A program made the translations under genes and the position numbers. The notes below the pieces were generated by a model. The model made no database searches, was not told the origin of the DNA, and saw only the letters and a list, made by a program, of their open reading frames with translations. DNA of 64,000 bases from Rhodoferax aquaticus (lineage in GTDB: Bacteria > Pseudomonadota > Gammaproteobacteria > Burkholderiales > Burkholderiaceae_C): the NCBI RefSeq assembly GCF_006974105.1, contig NZ_CP036282.1:1612001-1676000 (forward strand), in the 5' to 3' direction. Positions 49,019 to 58,308 of the stretch are shown in pieces (position 1 is the first letter of the stretch; each line of letters opens with the position of its first letter).

Positions 49019-50182
49019 ATGAAGAACCACCTGACGAAATGGTTGCGCGCAATGCTGTTCTGCTTGGCCGTGATGCTGGCGTCCAATGTGCAAGCCTGCG
49101 CCATTTGCGCGCCCAGCGATGGCCAAACCACGCTGTTGCAGCGCTTGTATGCAGCCGATGCAGTCGTTATGGCAGAAGGCCAAGTGGGGCAAAACAGTAG
49201 CACTTGGATGCCGTTGGCGCTCATCAAAGGGCCGCTGCCAGCGGGTGTTGCACTGCGTAACCCAATGCCGCTATCGCCGCCGGACGCCGCAGCTTTGGCG
49301 CAGTCGCTCAGCCCCGGGAGCGATGCTGCTAAAGCTGCGGTGCATGTGCTGTTGTACACCGCTTCCAATGCCTCGTGGCGTAGTGCCGGCCCTCTGGGCC
49401 TAGAGCGCGAGGCTTGGCTGCGCAGCATGGCTGCCCTGCCGCGTGCGATGCAGGCGGGCGTGCTGGATCCGAAAATCCAGTGGCCGGCGCGCTTGGCCGC
49501 CTTGGCCCCAGATTTGGAAAATTCCCAGAGCCTGGTCGCGCAAACCAGCTACGAAGAAATCTCACAGGCCCCATTTCCCGCCATGCGCAGCCTCAAACCC
49601 GTGCTCAAAGTTAAACAGTTGAGCCATTGGCTGGACCAGCCCGGGCTGGAGGCGAGGCGACCCTTGTATGGGCTGCTTTTTGGTGTCGCGGGGACTGCCG
49701 CTGACGCGCAAATTTTAGAGCCGCGCATGCTGCGTAGCCTGCGTGCCAAAGCGGTGACGCCCACCGACCTTGCGGCTTTTTCGGCCTATGTCGCCGCCTA
49801 TTTGGAGCTGCGTGGGGATGCGGGGCTGGCGTGGGTGGAACAGCATGTGTTGCAAGACATGCAAGTGCGGGATGAGTGGGTGCAAGCAGCTTTGCAGGCG
49901 CTGCGCATCCATGCCGAAGACGGCCTGCGTGTGAGCAAGGCGCGGGTGGTGCAAGCCTACGCTCTGTACATCCAAAGCAACCCGGCGCGTGCAGGGTTTG
50001 TCGCCTCTGATTTGAGCAAATGGGAGCGCTGGGAGTTCACCGAAACCTTTGTGGACATTCTCAAGTCACGCTCGGCACAGGTGTTCTCCTCGCGCTACGC
50101 CATGGTGTTTTACCTCATGCGCAGCCCTACGCCACAAGCGGAAGCAGGGCTAGATGCCTTGCGCGCGCAAGGCATCTTGTAA
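49019..50182 (+). CDS. Exported protein of unknown function
   Basis: A 387-residue protein that I do not recognise. MKNHLTKWLRAMLFCLAVMLASNVQACAICAPSDGQ is a signal sequence; the following CAIC could form a disulphide, and the Cys after QA might be a weak lipidation site. The rest is mainly helical and repeat-like (residues 180-380), without catalytic motifs. ATG at 49019 is chosen because it begins the signal peptide; the frame is open from 48887. It is divergent from the zinc-phospholipase-like gene, and both products are exported, so a joint envelope role is possible. It converges with the FGGY kinase gene, leaving 4 bases between stops. Confidence 0.65.
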   Translation: MKNHLTKWLRAMLFCLAVMLASNVQACAICAPSDGQTTLLQRLYAADAVVMAEGQVGQNSSTWMPLALIKGPLPAGVALRNPMPLSPPDAAALAQSLSPGSDAAKAAVHVLLYTASNASWRSAGPLGLEREAWLRSMAALPRAMQAGVLDPKIQWPARLAALAPDLENSQSLVAQTSYEEISQAPFPAMRSLKPVLKVKQLSHWLDQPGLEARRPLYGLLFGVAGTAADAQILEPRMLRSLRAKAVTPTDLAAFSAYVAAYLELRGDAGLAWVEQHVLQDMQVRDEWVQAALQALRIHAEDGLRVSKARVVQAYALYIQSNPARAGFVASDLSKWERWEFTETFVDILKSRSAQVFSSRYAMVFYLMRSPTPQAEAGLDALRAQGIL

Positions 50183-50186
50183 AGCC

Positions 50187-51752
50187 TCATTCCACCTTGT
50201 TGGGGTAGCCGGTGATTCTTTGAATGTCCCGGTACAGCGGTTGCAGCCTTTTGTAGAGCTTGCAATAGACCTTGCGGTACAGCTGCTCGTAGGTGTGGGC
50301 GTGCTCAGGCTGGGGCATGAACACCTGGCCCATGCGCGTCATGGCGGCAATGGCCGTGGCAAAGTCCGGGTGCAGTTTGAGCCCCACCGCTGCCAGCACC
50401 GCCGCGCCCAAACCACTGGTTTCGTACAAGTGGGGGCGCTCACACGGCAGGTTGAAGATGTTGGCTGTGATTTGCATGGCCGCGTCACTTTGTGAGCCGC
50501 CACCCGAGACCCGAACGCGGGTAATACGCGTGCCACCGCGGCGCTCAATACGCTCTTTGCCCTCACGCAGCGCGTAGGCCAAGCCCTCCAAAATAGCGCG
50601 GTACAAGTGGGCGCGGTTGTGCACGTCGCCAAATCCGATCACAGCGCCTTTGGCCTCAGGCCCCGGCACTTTGATGCCCGGGTTCCAATAGGGTTGCAGC
50701 ATCAAGCCTTGGGCACCCGGGGGCACTGCGTTGACCAGGGCATCAAACAGGCTTTCCGGCGGCACGCCACGTTCTTTGGCAATTTGCTGCTCGTGCAAGC
50801 CAAACTGCTCTTTGAACCAGCTCACCATCCAAAAACCGCGCGTGATTTGAATCTCGGTATTGAAGTGTTTGGGCACCGCCGCTTGGTAGGGCGGAATAAA
50901 CGGCGTGGCTTCCAGATAGCGTGGCGTGGTGGTGTTGATGGTGGCGGCCGTGCCGTAGGACAAGCACGCAATCTCCGGCGTCAGGCAGCCCGCGCCTATG
51001 ACCTCGCAGGCTTTGTCCGCCGCGCCGGCAATGATCGGCAGCCCTTCGGGAATGCCGGTGTCGCGTGCGGCGCTGGCACTCACCTGGCCCAGCACCTCGC
51101 CCGCTGGAACCAAGTCCGGCAGCATGCTGCGGGTGATAGGCATGGCCTGCCACTTCCAGTCGAACCCAGCAGCCCAGTGGCCTTTCTTGTAGTCAAACGG
51201 CACGTAGCCCACTTGGCAGGCCACCGAGTCCACATAGCGCCCTGTAAAGCGATAGTTCAGATAGCCAGAGAGCAATAAAAACTTGGAGGTCTTGGCCCAC
51301 AACTCGGGTTGGTGCTGGGCGATCCAATTGGCCTCGGCTTCTTTTTGAAAGTGCGTCACCGTTTCGCGCATGCCAATAGCTTTGAACGCCAGCTCCCACC
51401 ACCACTTGAGCCTGGGCGCAGTCTCGGTGCGGCGCTGGTCCAACCAAATCATGGCGGGGCGCAAGGGCTCACCCTTGGCGTCCAAGGCCATGGTGGTGCC
51501 ACGCTGCGTAGTGATGACCATGCCCGCAATGGCCGACTTGGGGATGGTGGTGTTGGCCCACAGGCGCTGGCAGGCCAAGCACAGGGCCTCCCAAAACGCG
51601 TGGGGGTCGTTCTCCATCCAGCCCGCTTGGGGGGACTGGTAGCTTTCAATCGGCACTTGGGACTTGTCGACCAGGTTGCCGTGCAAATCAAAAATCAGCG
51701 CACGTACGCTTTGGGTGCCGTTGTCGATGGCCAGCACATAGTTCTTGCTCAT
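50187..51752 (-). CDS. FGGY-family carbohydrate kinase
   Basis: A 521-residue sugar or polyol kinase. The ATP-binding N-terminus is YVLAIDNGTQSVRALIFDLHG, the catalytic base region is MIWLDQRRTETAP, and AGAADKACEVIGAGCL and RVRVSGGGSQSDAAMQI are the FGGY signatures. Overall motifs are close to glycerol kinase but not identical to GlpK, and the length is slightly longer. The ATG overlaps the stop of the glycerol-3-phosphate dehydrogenase gene (ATGA, 51752-51749). Given the operon, glycerol or a related C3 substrate is plausible; erythritol or xylulose cannot be excluded. Confidence 0.88.
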   Translation of the reverse strand: MSKNYVLAIDNGTQSVRALIFDLHGNLVDKSQVPIESYQSPQAGWMENDPHAFWEALCLACQRLWANTTIPKSAIAGMVITTQRGTTMALDAKGEPLRPAMIWLDQRRTETAPRLKWWWELAFKAIGMRETVTHFQKEAEANWIAQHQPELWAKTSKFLLLSGYLNYRFTGRYVDSVACQVGYVPFDYKKGHWAAGFDWKWQAMPITRSMLPDLVPAGEVLGQVSASAARDTGIPEGLPIIAGAADKACEVIGAGCLTPEIACLSYGTAATINTTTPRYLEATPFIPPYQAAVPKHFNTEIQITRGFWMVSWFKEQFGLHEQQIAKERGVPPESLFDALVNAVPPGAQGLMLQPYWNPGIKVPGPEAKGAVIGFGDVHNRAHLYRAILEGLAYALREGKERIERRGGTRITRVRVSGGGSQSDAAMQITANIFNLPCERPHLYETSGLGAAVLAAVGLKLHPDFATAIAAMTRMGQVFMPQPEHAHTYEQLYRKVYCKLYKRLQPLYRDIQRITGYPNKVE

Positions 51753-53362
51753 GGTGCGCTTGGTGTGGGTGAAGTAAGCGCTGCAGTGTGCGGCAACTGG
51801 TAGTGCCTGGCTATTAGGGTTTGGTAGCGGTCGAGCTCGGCGGCCCAGGTCGCTGCGCCCCACTGCAAATGGGGTTCGCACAGCGCTTGAATGCGGGCCA
51901 GATGGTCCAAGCCACCCCGCGGGAGCAATATGCCCAGCCGTGTGCGGCGCAACAGCAGGTCGTCCAAATGCAGTACTGCTTCATGCTGCGCGGCAACGGC
52001 CAGTTCCACCCACAGGGTATCGGTGCCGGGGATGCGCTCTAGGTCGCGGGCTGTCGCGCTTTTGCACCAGGCTGCTGCGCGGTCGCCATAGCGCCCCACC
52101 AGCCGGTAGCGCACTGCTGCGGGCCAATGGCTGGGCGGAGTGTGGGCCCGCGTGAACACCGCGTCGTTGTTGCGCACAAAGGCTTGGCCCGCCCAGCTGG
52201 CGGCTTGCGCCAAGGCGTCTTGTGCCATCAGGCGAAAGGTGGTGAGCTTGCCGCCGGTCACGGTGATCAGCCCATGGTCATTGCAGACCACATGGTCGCG
52301 TGCGGCTTGGGATGCGCTGGCCTTGCCATCGTCCACCACTGGGCGCACACCGGCGTAGCAGGCGCTGATGTCTTGGGGCGAAATTTGCGCACCGGGGAAC
52401 TGTTCGTTCACGGCTTCCAGCAGGTAATTCACTTCGTCCGTGGTGATGCTGGCTTCGGTCTGCAGGTCGCCCGTGTAGTCCAAGTCGGTGGTTCCGACCA
52501 GCGTGGCACCTTCCCACGGGTAGAAGAACACGGGGCGGCCGTCGCGGGGGTGCATGAGGCTGATGCTTTGGGCCACTGGCAGCCGCCAAAACGGCAGCAC
52601 CACATGGCTGCCCCGCAGCGGGCGCAACATGGGTTGGGCACCTAAGCCGGTGCGCAGCTGGTCTGCCCATACGCCCGTGGCGTTGACCACTACCTTGGCT
52701 TGCACGGTGTGGCGCAGGTCGCTCGCCAGGTCATGCACCGTAAGACCGCTCACGCGCCCTTGGGTTTGGTGCAAGGCTTCCACCTTGGCGTAGTTCAACA
52801 CGGTGGCGCCGTCGTGCTGTGCTTCGGCCAGCACGCGCATGACCAAGCGTGCGTCGTCCGTTTTGGCGTCACCGTACACCAGTGCGCTGTGCATGTGCTT
52901 GGGGGCCAAACCCGGTGCCAGCGCTTGGGCTTGCGCCAAAGTGGCCCCAAAGTGGTTTTTGAAACCGGCCATGGCGTCATAAATGCGCAGGCCCAGTTGA
53001 AACATGCGCCGGCCCGGCGCGCGCCCCGTGCACAGGGCAAACAAAAAGCTTTGCGCCTCCACCAACTCGGGCGCTTGGGCCATGAGGCGCTGGCGTTCGC
53101 GCACGGAGTGCAGGGTGGTTTTGAAGTCGCCTTCTTTCAGATAGCGCAAGCCGCCATGCACGAGCTTGGACGAGCGGCTGGAGGTACCCCAGGCAAAGTC
53201 ACGCTGCTCTAGCAGCAAGACCCGCCAGCCTTGGCGCGCGGCTTGTTGCGCCACGCCTGCACCGCTAATGCCACCCCCAATGACCACCACATCCCATGTG
53301 TGGCGGCCCAATGCGTCCAGCGCTTGGCTACGTGCCCATTGGGCGGGCTTGAGCGTGCTCAT
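51749..53362 (-). CDS. glpD: Glycerol-3-phosphate dehydrogenase/oxidase family protein
   Basis: A 537-residue FAD enzyme. DVVVIGGGISGAGVAQQAA is the FAD loop and LLEQRDFAWGTSSRSSKLVHGGLRYL is the GlpD signature; a DAO-type C-terminal domain follows from about 400. GlpD oxidises glycerol 3-phosphate to dihydroxyacetone phosphate at the membrane, passing electrons to quinone. The ATG (53362) overlaps the preceding oxidase stop by 4 bases and its own stop overlaps the kinase start, so the three are a tightly coupled operon. Confidence 0.9.
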   Translation of the reverse strand: MSTLKPAQWARSQALDALGRHTWDVVVIGGGISGAGVAQQAARQGWRVLLLEQRDFAWGTSSRSSKLVHGGLRYLKEGDFKTTLHSVRERQRLMAQAPELVEAQSFLFALCTGRAPGRRMFQLGLRIYDAMAGFKNHFGATLAQAQALAPGLAPKHMHSALVYGDAKTDDARLVMRVLAEAQHDGATVLNYAKVEALHQTQGRVSGLTVHDLASDLRHTVQAKVVVNATGVWADQLRTGLGAQPMLRPLRGSHVVLPFWRLPVAQSISLMHPRDGRPVFFYPWEGATLVGTTDLDYTGDLQTEASITTDEVNYLLEAVNEQFPGAQISPQDISACYAGVRPVVDDGKASASQAARDHVVCNDHGLITVTGGKLTTFRLMAQDALAQAASWAGQAFVRNNDAVFTRAHTPPSHWPAAVRYRLVGRYGDRAAAWCKSATARDLERIPGTDTLWVELAVAAQHEAVLHLDDLLLRRTRLGILLPRGGLDHLARIQALCEPHLQWGAATWAAELDRYQTLIARHYQLPHTAALTSPTPSAP

Positions 53363-54978
53363 GTGCTTGCCCAAGGGCCGCCGTCTTGCAAGAGCTTGCC
53401 CGGATTCATGGTGCCCTGCGGGTCAAAGTGCTTGCACAGCTGCGCCAGGGTGGCCATGCCCAAGGGGCCTTTTTCCACATGCAGCTGGGTGGCATGGTCG
53501 CGGCCCACGCCATGCTGGTGGCTCACAGTGCCGCCATGGTCGGCAATGGCCTGCGCCACGGCAGCTTTGAGCTTTTGCCAGCGTTCAAAGTTGGGTGCAA
53601 AGCCGCCGGCGGCGGTGGGCCACACGTACTGCGAGTAAATGCTGCTGCCTTGGGGGTACATATGCGACAAGTGGGTGAACGCGTGCACCCGTTCGCCATA
53701 GGCTGCAAACACATCGCGGGCGGCTTGCTCCATGGCCAGCATCAGCGGCTTGACCTGTGGCCAGTCGACTGCGGTTTCAATGGTGTCCGCGCAGTAGCCT
53801 TCGTCCCACAAGGTGTTGCGCAAGTAAGGGCCTTTGAAGCGGTTGGCCGCCCACTTGCTGCCCATGGCGGGGCCGATATAGACCGCGCCAAAGCTGCGCA
53901 GGGTGCGCCGGGCTTCATTCAGCGCATGGCGTGCGGTGCGCGCGTCTGCCGTGATGCCCAGCATCAGCATGCATTTGTCGGTGCCACAGCCCCGCAGGGC
54001 CAGGTAGCGCTCCATCCAGCCAATCAGGGTGGCGTGGCCGGCCAGCGTGAGGTTGGTCTCGGTCTCAATGCCATTGCTCAGGCGCATCATGCTCAAGGGC
54101 AATTTCCGTTGCACTAGGGTGCGCACGGCGGCTTCGGCGGCGTCCCAGTTTGGCAAAAAGATGGCGTGAAAACTCTCGTGCTCCGGTAACGGTGTGACGC
54201 GCACCGTGGCCTCGGTGAGCACGCCAAAGCGCCCCTCCGAGCCCATGACCAGTTCGCGCAAGTCCGGCCCCGCGCTAGAGGCGGGCAGCGTGGGAATGTG
54301 CAGTGGGCCCACCGGTGTTTCCAGGTGCCCCCCTGCAAACAAGGCTTCTATGCGCCCATAGCGCAGCGACTGCTGGCCGCTGGAGCGTGTGACCACCCAG
54401 CCACCCACCGTGGAGTACTCAAACGACTGGGGAAAATGCCCCAAGGTGTAGCCGTGCGCCCGTAGCTGGGCTTCCACCAAGGGGCCCGGTGTGCCCGCGC
54501 CAAAGGTGGCGAGCTGGCTGGTAGTGTCCAAATGCAGCAAGCGGTTCATGCGGCTCACGCTCAAAGACAAAATGGGTCGCCCGCTCACCGGGCAATCCAA
54601 ATGCCCGGCCACGCTGGTGCCACCGGCAATCGGGATCACGATCCAACCGTGCTGCTGCGCCAGGTCTAGCAACTCGCGCACTTGCTCGCTGGATTCGGGG
54701 TAGGCCACGCCGTCCGGTACCGGGGGGAGAGCGCCAAAGCGCTTGCGAATCCAGTCGGCAAAGCTTTCGCCCAGCGCCATGCTCAATCGGCTGGATGCGT
54801 CTGTGGCGATCAAAGGGTGGGCGCTGATGCGCGAGGCCGGGATGCGCGCCAAGAGCGACTCGCGCGTGGCGTCTTGCCCCGGGCGGCCCGGGCCTAAGCG
54901 CGCATGCATCATGGCGCGTGCATTGTCGTTAAGGGCCATTGAGGTGGCGTCGTCGCCCCAGCCGTTCCATCGTCGCAT
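53359..54978 (-). CDS. FAD-binding oxidase, alkyldihydroxyacetonephosphate-synthase-like
   Basis: A 539-residue flavoprotein of the VAO/PCMH family. The N-terminal FAD domain carries PESSEQVRELLDLAQQHGW and IPIAGGTSVAGHLD, then HFPQSFEYSTVGGWVVTRSSGQQSLRYG and VMGSEGRFGVLTEATVRV. The C-terminal substrate domain has GGTVSHQHGVGRDH, with His487 and His489; the equivalent in eukaryotic AGPS is SHHHGVGKLR. AGPS makes the ether bond of ether lipids from acyl-DHAP and a fatty alcohol. With a GlpD (DHAP source) next to it, an ether-lipid-like product is possible, but a D-lactate or glycolate oxidase relative is the alternative. GAGGAGACAACG precedes the ATG. Confidence 0.82.
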   Translation of the reverse strand: MRRWNGWGDDATSMALNDNARAMMHARLGPGRPGQDATRESLLARIPASRISAHPLIATDASSRLSMALGESFADWIRKRFGALPPVPDGVAYPESSEQVRELLDLAQQHGWIVIPIAGGTSVAGHLDCPVSGRPILSLSVSRMNRLLHLDTTSQLATFGAGTPGPLVEAQLRAHGYTLGHFPQSFEYSTVGGWVVTRSSGQQSLRYGRIEALFAGGHLETPVGPLHIPTLPASSAGPDLRELVMGSEGRFGVLTEATVRVTPLPEHESFHAIFLPNWDAAEAAVRTLVQRKLPLSMMRLSNGIETETNLTLAGHATLIGWMERYLALRGCGTDKCMLMLGITADARTARHALNEARRTLRSFGAVYIGPAMGSKWAANRFKGPYLRNTLWDEGYCADTIETAVDWPQVKPLMLAMEQAARDVFAAYGERVHAFTHLSHMYPQGSSIYSQYVWPTAAGGFAPNFERWQKLKAAVAQAIADHGGTVSHQHGVGRDHATQLHVEKGPLGMATLAQLCKHFDPQGTMNPGKLLQDGGPWAST

Positions 54979-55052
54979 CGTTGTCTCCTCTAGCGCAGGC
55001 TAAACATCTATCGCTGCACTGTAGGGGGTGGCGCTGCATTTATCATTCCGCG

Positions 55053-56120
55053 ATGCCGCCAATCGATTGTGCAATCGCGCCAAACGCCGCCTGCGCCCCG
55101 CAAGCCCGGGTAGTCGCGCCCTATGCCCACACGCTATGGGATGCCGCTTTGGGCGAAGGCGTGGCGCTGGGCGCCCTGCAGATGGCGCTGGGCGCCCTGC
55201 AGATGGCGCTGGGTCAAAGTGCCATTGGCGAGGCTGACGTGCCGCTGCCCGCTTACTTGCGCATGCTGCACACGGCCTGCCAGGCGGTCGGCCCTGACTT
55301 TGGCTGGCGCATGGGCCGCTACGTCAAACCCACTACCTACGGGGTGAACGGCATTTTGTTACTGGCCTGCTCGACCTTGGGCGAGGCCTTGCAGCAAGTG
55401 CTGCGTTTTGAATCGCTGGTGCATGACTTAGGCCGCTCTAGCTTGGTGCTGGATGGCGACCACGCGACCTACACCTGGCGCAATGATTGCGCGGACCATG
55501 CGGCAGCAGGCCCGCTGGCCGAGTCGGTGTTCTCTGGAATATTGACCTGTGCCACCTGGTTGGTAGGGCGGCCCTTGGGCGCCCACGCAGTGAACTTTGC
55601 CCATGCTGCGGACCCTGGCAGTGCGCGCGCCGTTGAGGCCATGGGCCAAGCCCAGGTGCGTTGGGGTGCCGCATGCAACAGCGTGGTGTTTCCTGCGCCA
55701 TTTTTGGCTTTGCCCATACCCCAGGCCAACACGGCTTTGCTGCCCTTGCTGCAGCAGCACGCCGACAGCCTGTTGCAAGCTCGCCATCCGCGTGAAGTGC
55801 CTGTCGTGGCCCAGGTGCGCCAAAGCATTTCTGGGCGCTTGGGCCAAGGGCCTGTCAAGCTGGCCGATGTGGCAGCTGATTTGTTGTTGTCCACCCGCAC
55901 CCTGCAGCGCCGCTTGACGGAGGCAGGTGTGGCATTTCAGCAGCTGTTGGATACCACACGCTTAGAACTAGCCCGCCACTACTTGGCCAACACCGCCATG
56001 CCCGTGGCCCAGGTGGGGTACTTGCTGGGCTTTCAAGACGCGCCGGCGTTTCACCACGCGTTCAAGACTTGGCAGGGCCAAGGGCCGGGGCAGTACCGCA
56101 CCGGTGTGCGTGGCCGGTAG
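55053..56120 (+). CDS. AraC family regulator (arabinose-binding domain type)
   Basis: A 355-residue regulator. The N-terminal ~220 residues form the helical ligand-binding domain of the OruR/ArgR-like AraC branch (GRYVKPTTYGVNGILLLACSTLGEAL). The C-terminal two helix-turn-helix motifs cover about 255-350 (LADVAADLLLSTRTLQRRLTEAG and MPVAQVGYLLGFQDAPAFHHAFKTW). It is divergent from the AGPS-like operon with only 74 bases between starts, and most likely regulates it. Residues 38-52 contain a tandem ALGALQM duplication (see 55164). ATG at 55053 is chosen although the frame is open further upstream. Confidence 0.88.
   Translation: MPPIDCAIAPNAACAPQARVVAPYAHTLWDAALGEGVALGALQMALGALQMALGQSAIGEADVPLPAYLRMLHTACQAVGPDFGWRMGRYVKPTTYGVNGILLLACSTLGEALQQVLRFESLVHDLGRSSLVLDGDHATYTWRNDCADHAAAGPLAESVFSGILTCATWLVGRPLGAHAVNFAHAADPGSARAVEAMGQAQVRWGAACNSVVFPAPFLALPIPQANTALLPLLQQHADSLLQARHPREVPVVAQVRQSISGRLGQGPVKLADVAADLLLSTRTLQRRLTEAGVAFQQLLDTTRLELARHYLANTAMPVAQVGYLLGFQDAPAFHHAFKTWQGQGPGQYRTGVRGR
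55164..55213 (+). repeat. 21-bp tandem duplication inside the AraC gene
   Basis: The unit GCGCTGGGCGCCCTGCAGATG occurs at 55164-55184 and again at 55185-55205, followed by a partial third copy (GCGCTGGG). It adds exactly 7 residues (ALGALQM) in frame. Confidence 0.9.
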
Positions 56121-56161
56121 GGCGGAATCTGCGTGAGATTTTGGGAAAAAAGTGCCGATTG

Positions 56162-56201
56162 CGCCCATGGAATAAGCGCTGGCAGCTACTAAAAAAATAG
56201 C
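56162..56201 (+). repeat. Dispersed intergenic repeat, copy B
   Basis: The core cgcccatggaataagcg, then ctggcagctactaaaaaaatagc, is nearly identical to copy A at 14564. It lies between the convergent AraC and aminotransferase genes. Confidence 0.7.
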
Positions 56202-56237
56202 GTATGGTGCTGGGCCTTAAGGGCCTGCCCCATACGC
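56200..56237. terminator. Hairpin after copy B, probable terminator
   Basis: GCGTATGG (56200-56207) pairs with CCATACGC (56230-56237), with an inner GGGCC-TTAA-GGGCC symmetry. There is no long T run, so factor-independent termination is only probable. It could serve both convergent genes. Confidence 0.5.
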
Positions 56238-56258
56238 TAACCATGGCTTAAAGCGTGC

Positions 56259-57467
56259 TTAGATGACCTTGGCGATCGAGGCGCAGACGTAGTCGATGTT
56301 CTTCTCGTTCAAAGCAGCCACGCACATGCGGCCGGTGTCGGTGCCGTACACACCAAACTCATTGCGCAGACGCACCATTTGGTCCTTGGACAGGCCGGAG
56401 TAGCTGAACATGCCGATTTGCGTGGTGATGAAGCTCATGTCTTGCTGCACGCCTGCCGCCTTGAGTCCGTCCACCAGCTTTTGGCGCATGGCTTTGATGC
56501 GCACACGCATCTCGCCTAGCTCTTGCTCCCACTGCGCACGCAGCGTGGGGTTGCTCAGCACCGCAGCGACCACTGCGCCACCATGGGTGGGTGGGTTGCT
56601 GTAGTTGGTGCGGATCACAATTTTCAATTGCGACAACACGCGGTCTGCCTCTTCTTTGCTTTCGCACAGCACGCTCAAGGCACCCACGCGCTCGCCGTAC
56701 AGGCTGAAGCTCTTGCTGAACGAGGTGGACACAAAGAAGGTCAGGCCAGCGGCCACGAACTGAGCGATCACGGCGCCGTCTTCCTTCAAGCCGTAGCCAA
56801 AGCCTTGGTAGGCCATGTCCAAGAAAGGCACCAAGCCCTTGGCTTTGACCACTGCCACCACTTGGTCCCATTGCGCAGGGCTGATGTCGTAGCCGGTGGG
56901 GTTGTGGCAGCAGGCGTGCAACACGGCCACGGTGCCAGGGGCTGCCGCTTTCAGGTCGGCCAACATGCCGTCAAAGTCCACACCACCTTTGCCGCCATTG
57001 GCTGCTTGGTTGAAGTAGCGGTAGCTTTCGACGGTGAAACCTGCGTTGGTGAAGAGCGCGCGGTGGTTTTCCCAGCTGGGGTCAGAAATCAGCACTTTGG
57101 CGCTGGGGTTGAGCTTTTTCAAAAAGTCAGCACCCAACTTCAAACCGCCGGTGCCGCCAATGGCTTGCACGGTGGCCACACGGCCGGAGGTAATGGGTTC
57201 GCTGCCTTCGCCAAACACCAAAGCTTTGACACCCGCGTCATAGGCGGCGATGCCGTCGATCGGCAAGTAGCCACGCGCTTTGGGGTCTTGGCTCATGGTC
57301 TTTTCTGCGGCTTGCACGCATTGCAGAAGGGGCAGTTTGCCGTTGGCGTCGAAGTACACGCCCACGCCCAGATTCACTTTGGCTGGGTTGGTGTCAGCGT
57401 TGAATTGTTCGTTCAAACCCAAAATTGGGTCGCGGGGGGCCATTTCGACGGCAGAGAAGAAAGACAT
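56259..57467 (-). CDS. Aspartate/aromatic amino acid aminotransferase (class I)
   Basis: A 402-residue PLP enzyme of the AspC/TyrB group. The N-terminus MSFFSAVEMAPRDPILGLNEQF is that of the group; AVLHACCHNPTGYD contains the cofactor-contacting Asn189, and STSFSKSFSLYGERVG contains the PLP lysine Lys252. The C-terminal Arg is in the RMCVAALNE region. It transfers the amino group of aspartate, tyrosine or phenylalanine to 2-oxoglutarate; the precise preference cannot be read off. ATG at 57467 follows the weak ribosome site AGGACC; the frame is open to 57503. Confidence 0.93.
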   Translation of the reverse strand: MSFFSAVEMAPRDPILGLNEQFNADTNPAKVNLGVGVYFDANGKLPLLQCVQAAEKTMSQDPKARGYLPIDGIAAYDAGVKALVFGEGSEPITSGRVATVQAIGGTGGLKLGADFLKKLNPSAKVLISDPSWENHRALFTNAGFTVESYRYFNQAANGGKGGVDFDGMLADLKAAAPGTVAVLHACCHNPTGYDISPAQWDQVVAVVKAKGLVPFLDMAYQGFGYGLKEDGAVIAQFVAAGLTFFVSTSFSKSFSLYGERVGALSVLCESKEEADRVLSQLKIVIRTNYSNPPTHGGAVVAAVLSNPTLRAQWEQELGEMRVRIKAMRQKLVDGLKAAGVQQDMSFITTQIGMFSYSGLSKDQMVRLRNEFGVYGTDTGRMCVAALNEKNIDYVCASIAKVI

Positions 57468-57610
57468 GGAGGAGGTCCTGTGGTGGTGAAAAGGGGAATC
57501 CAAAAAGCCGGGGCGCTGCTTGCGCGGCGCTTCGCTATTTTACCGAGGGTGGGTTTTTACTCACGCGCTTGCGAATCTGAGGGGCTTGCGCTCGGGATGC
57601 GATGGGCACA

Positions 57611-57636
57611 AAAAAGGCTTCCGAAGAAGCCTTTTT
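57611..57636 (-). terminator. Rho-independent terminator of efp
   Basis: AAAAAGGCTTC (57611-57621) and GAAGCCTTTTT (57626-57636) form a perfect 11-bp stem around CGAA. It stands 15 bases after the efp stop and has T tracts in both directions. Confidence 0.9.
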
Positions 57637-57650
57637 GAAACGGGGAAACC

Positions 57651-58205
57651 TTAGACGCGCTTGCGGTATTCGCCAGTGCGTGTGTCGATTTCGACCTTGT
57701 CGCCTTGCGCCACGAAAATTGGCACACCGATTTCGAAACCGGTAGCGATCTTGGCAGGCTTGAGAACCTTGCCAGACGTGTCGCCCTTGACAGCAGGTTC
57801 TGTCCAAGTGATTTCACGCACCACGCTGGTGGGCAGTTCCACGGAGATGGCTTTGCCGTCGTAGAACACCACTTCAACAGCCATGCCGTCTTCGAGGTAG
57901 TTGAGCGCGTCGCCCATGTTTTCGGCTTCCACTTCGTACTGGTTGTACTCTTCGTCCATGCACACGTACATAGGGTCAGCGAAGTAGGAGTAAGTGCAAT
58001 CCTTTTTGTCCAAGATGACTTGGTCCAACTTGTCGTCCGCTTTGAAAACCACTTCGGTACCGAAATTAGCAATCAGGCTCTTGAGCTTCATGCGAACGGT
58101 TGCAGAGTTACGGCCGCCGCGGCTGTATTCGGTTTTCAGGACGACCATGGGGTCTTTACCGTGCATGATGACGTTGCCGGCACGGATTTCTTGAGCGATT
58201 TTCAT
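57651..58205 (-). CDS. efp: Elongation factor P
   Basis: A 184-residue translation factor that relieves ribosome stalling at polyproline. Three beta-barrel domains are evident ([65 protein letters not shown]). The loop residue that enters the ribosome is Arg32 in [10 protein letters not shown], not Lys. This is the form modified by EarP with rhamnose, and earP lies about 100 bases upstream on the same strand. The chain is close to the usual length. Confidence 0.97.
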   Translation of the reverse strand: MKIAQEIRAGNVIMHGKDPMVVLKTEYSRGGRNSATVRMKLKSLIANFGTEVVFKADDKLDQVILDKKDCTYSYFADPMYVCMDEEYNQYEVEAENMGDALNYLEDGMAVEVVFYDGKAISVELPTSVVREITWTEPAVKGDTSGKVLKPAKIATGFEIGVPIFVAQGDKVEIDTRTGEYRKRV

Positions 58206-58308
58206 GGGTTAGTAGCGGTTGTCGCTGTTGGCGTATGTAGGCCGCAGTCTGCGGCGGGGCATGATTTACCCGTGTGATGCCACGGCAAATTCAGCAAAGC
58301 CTTGGATT

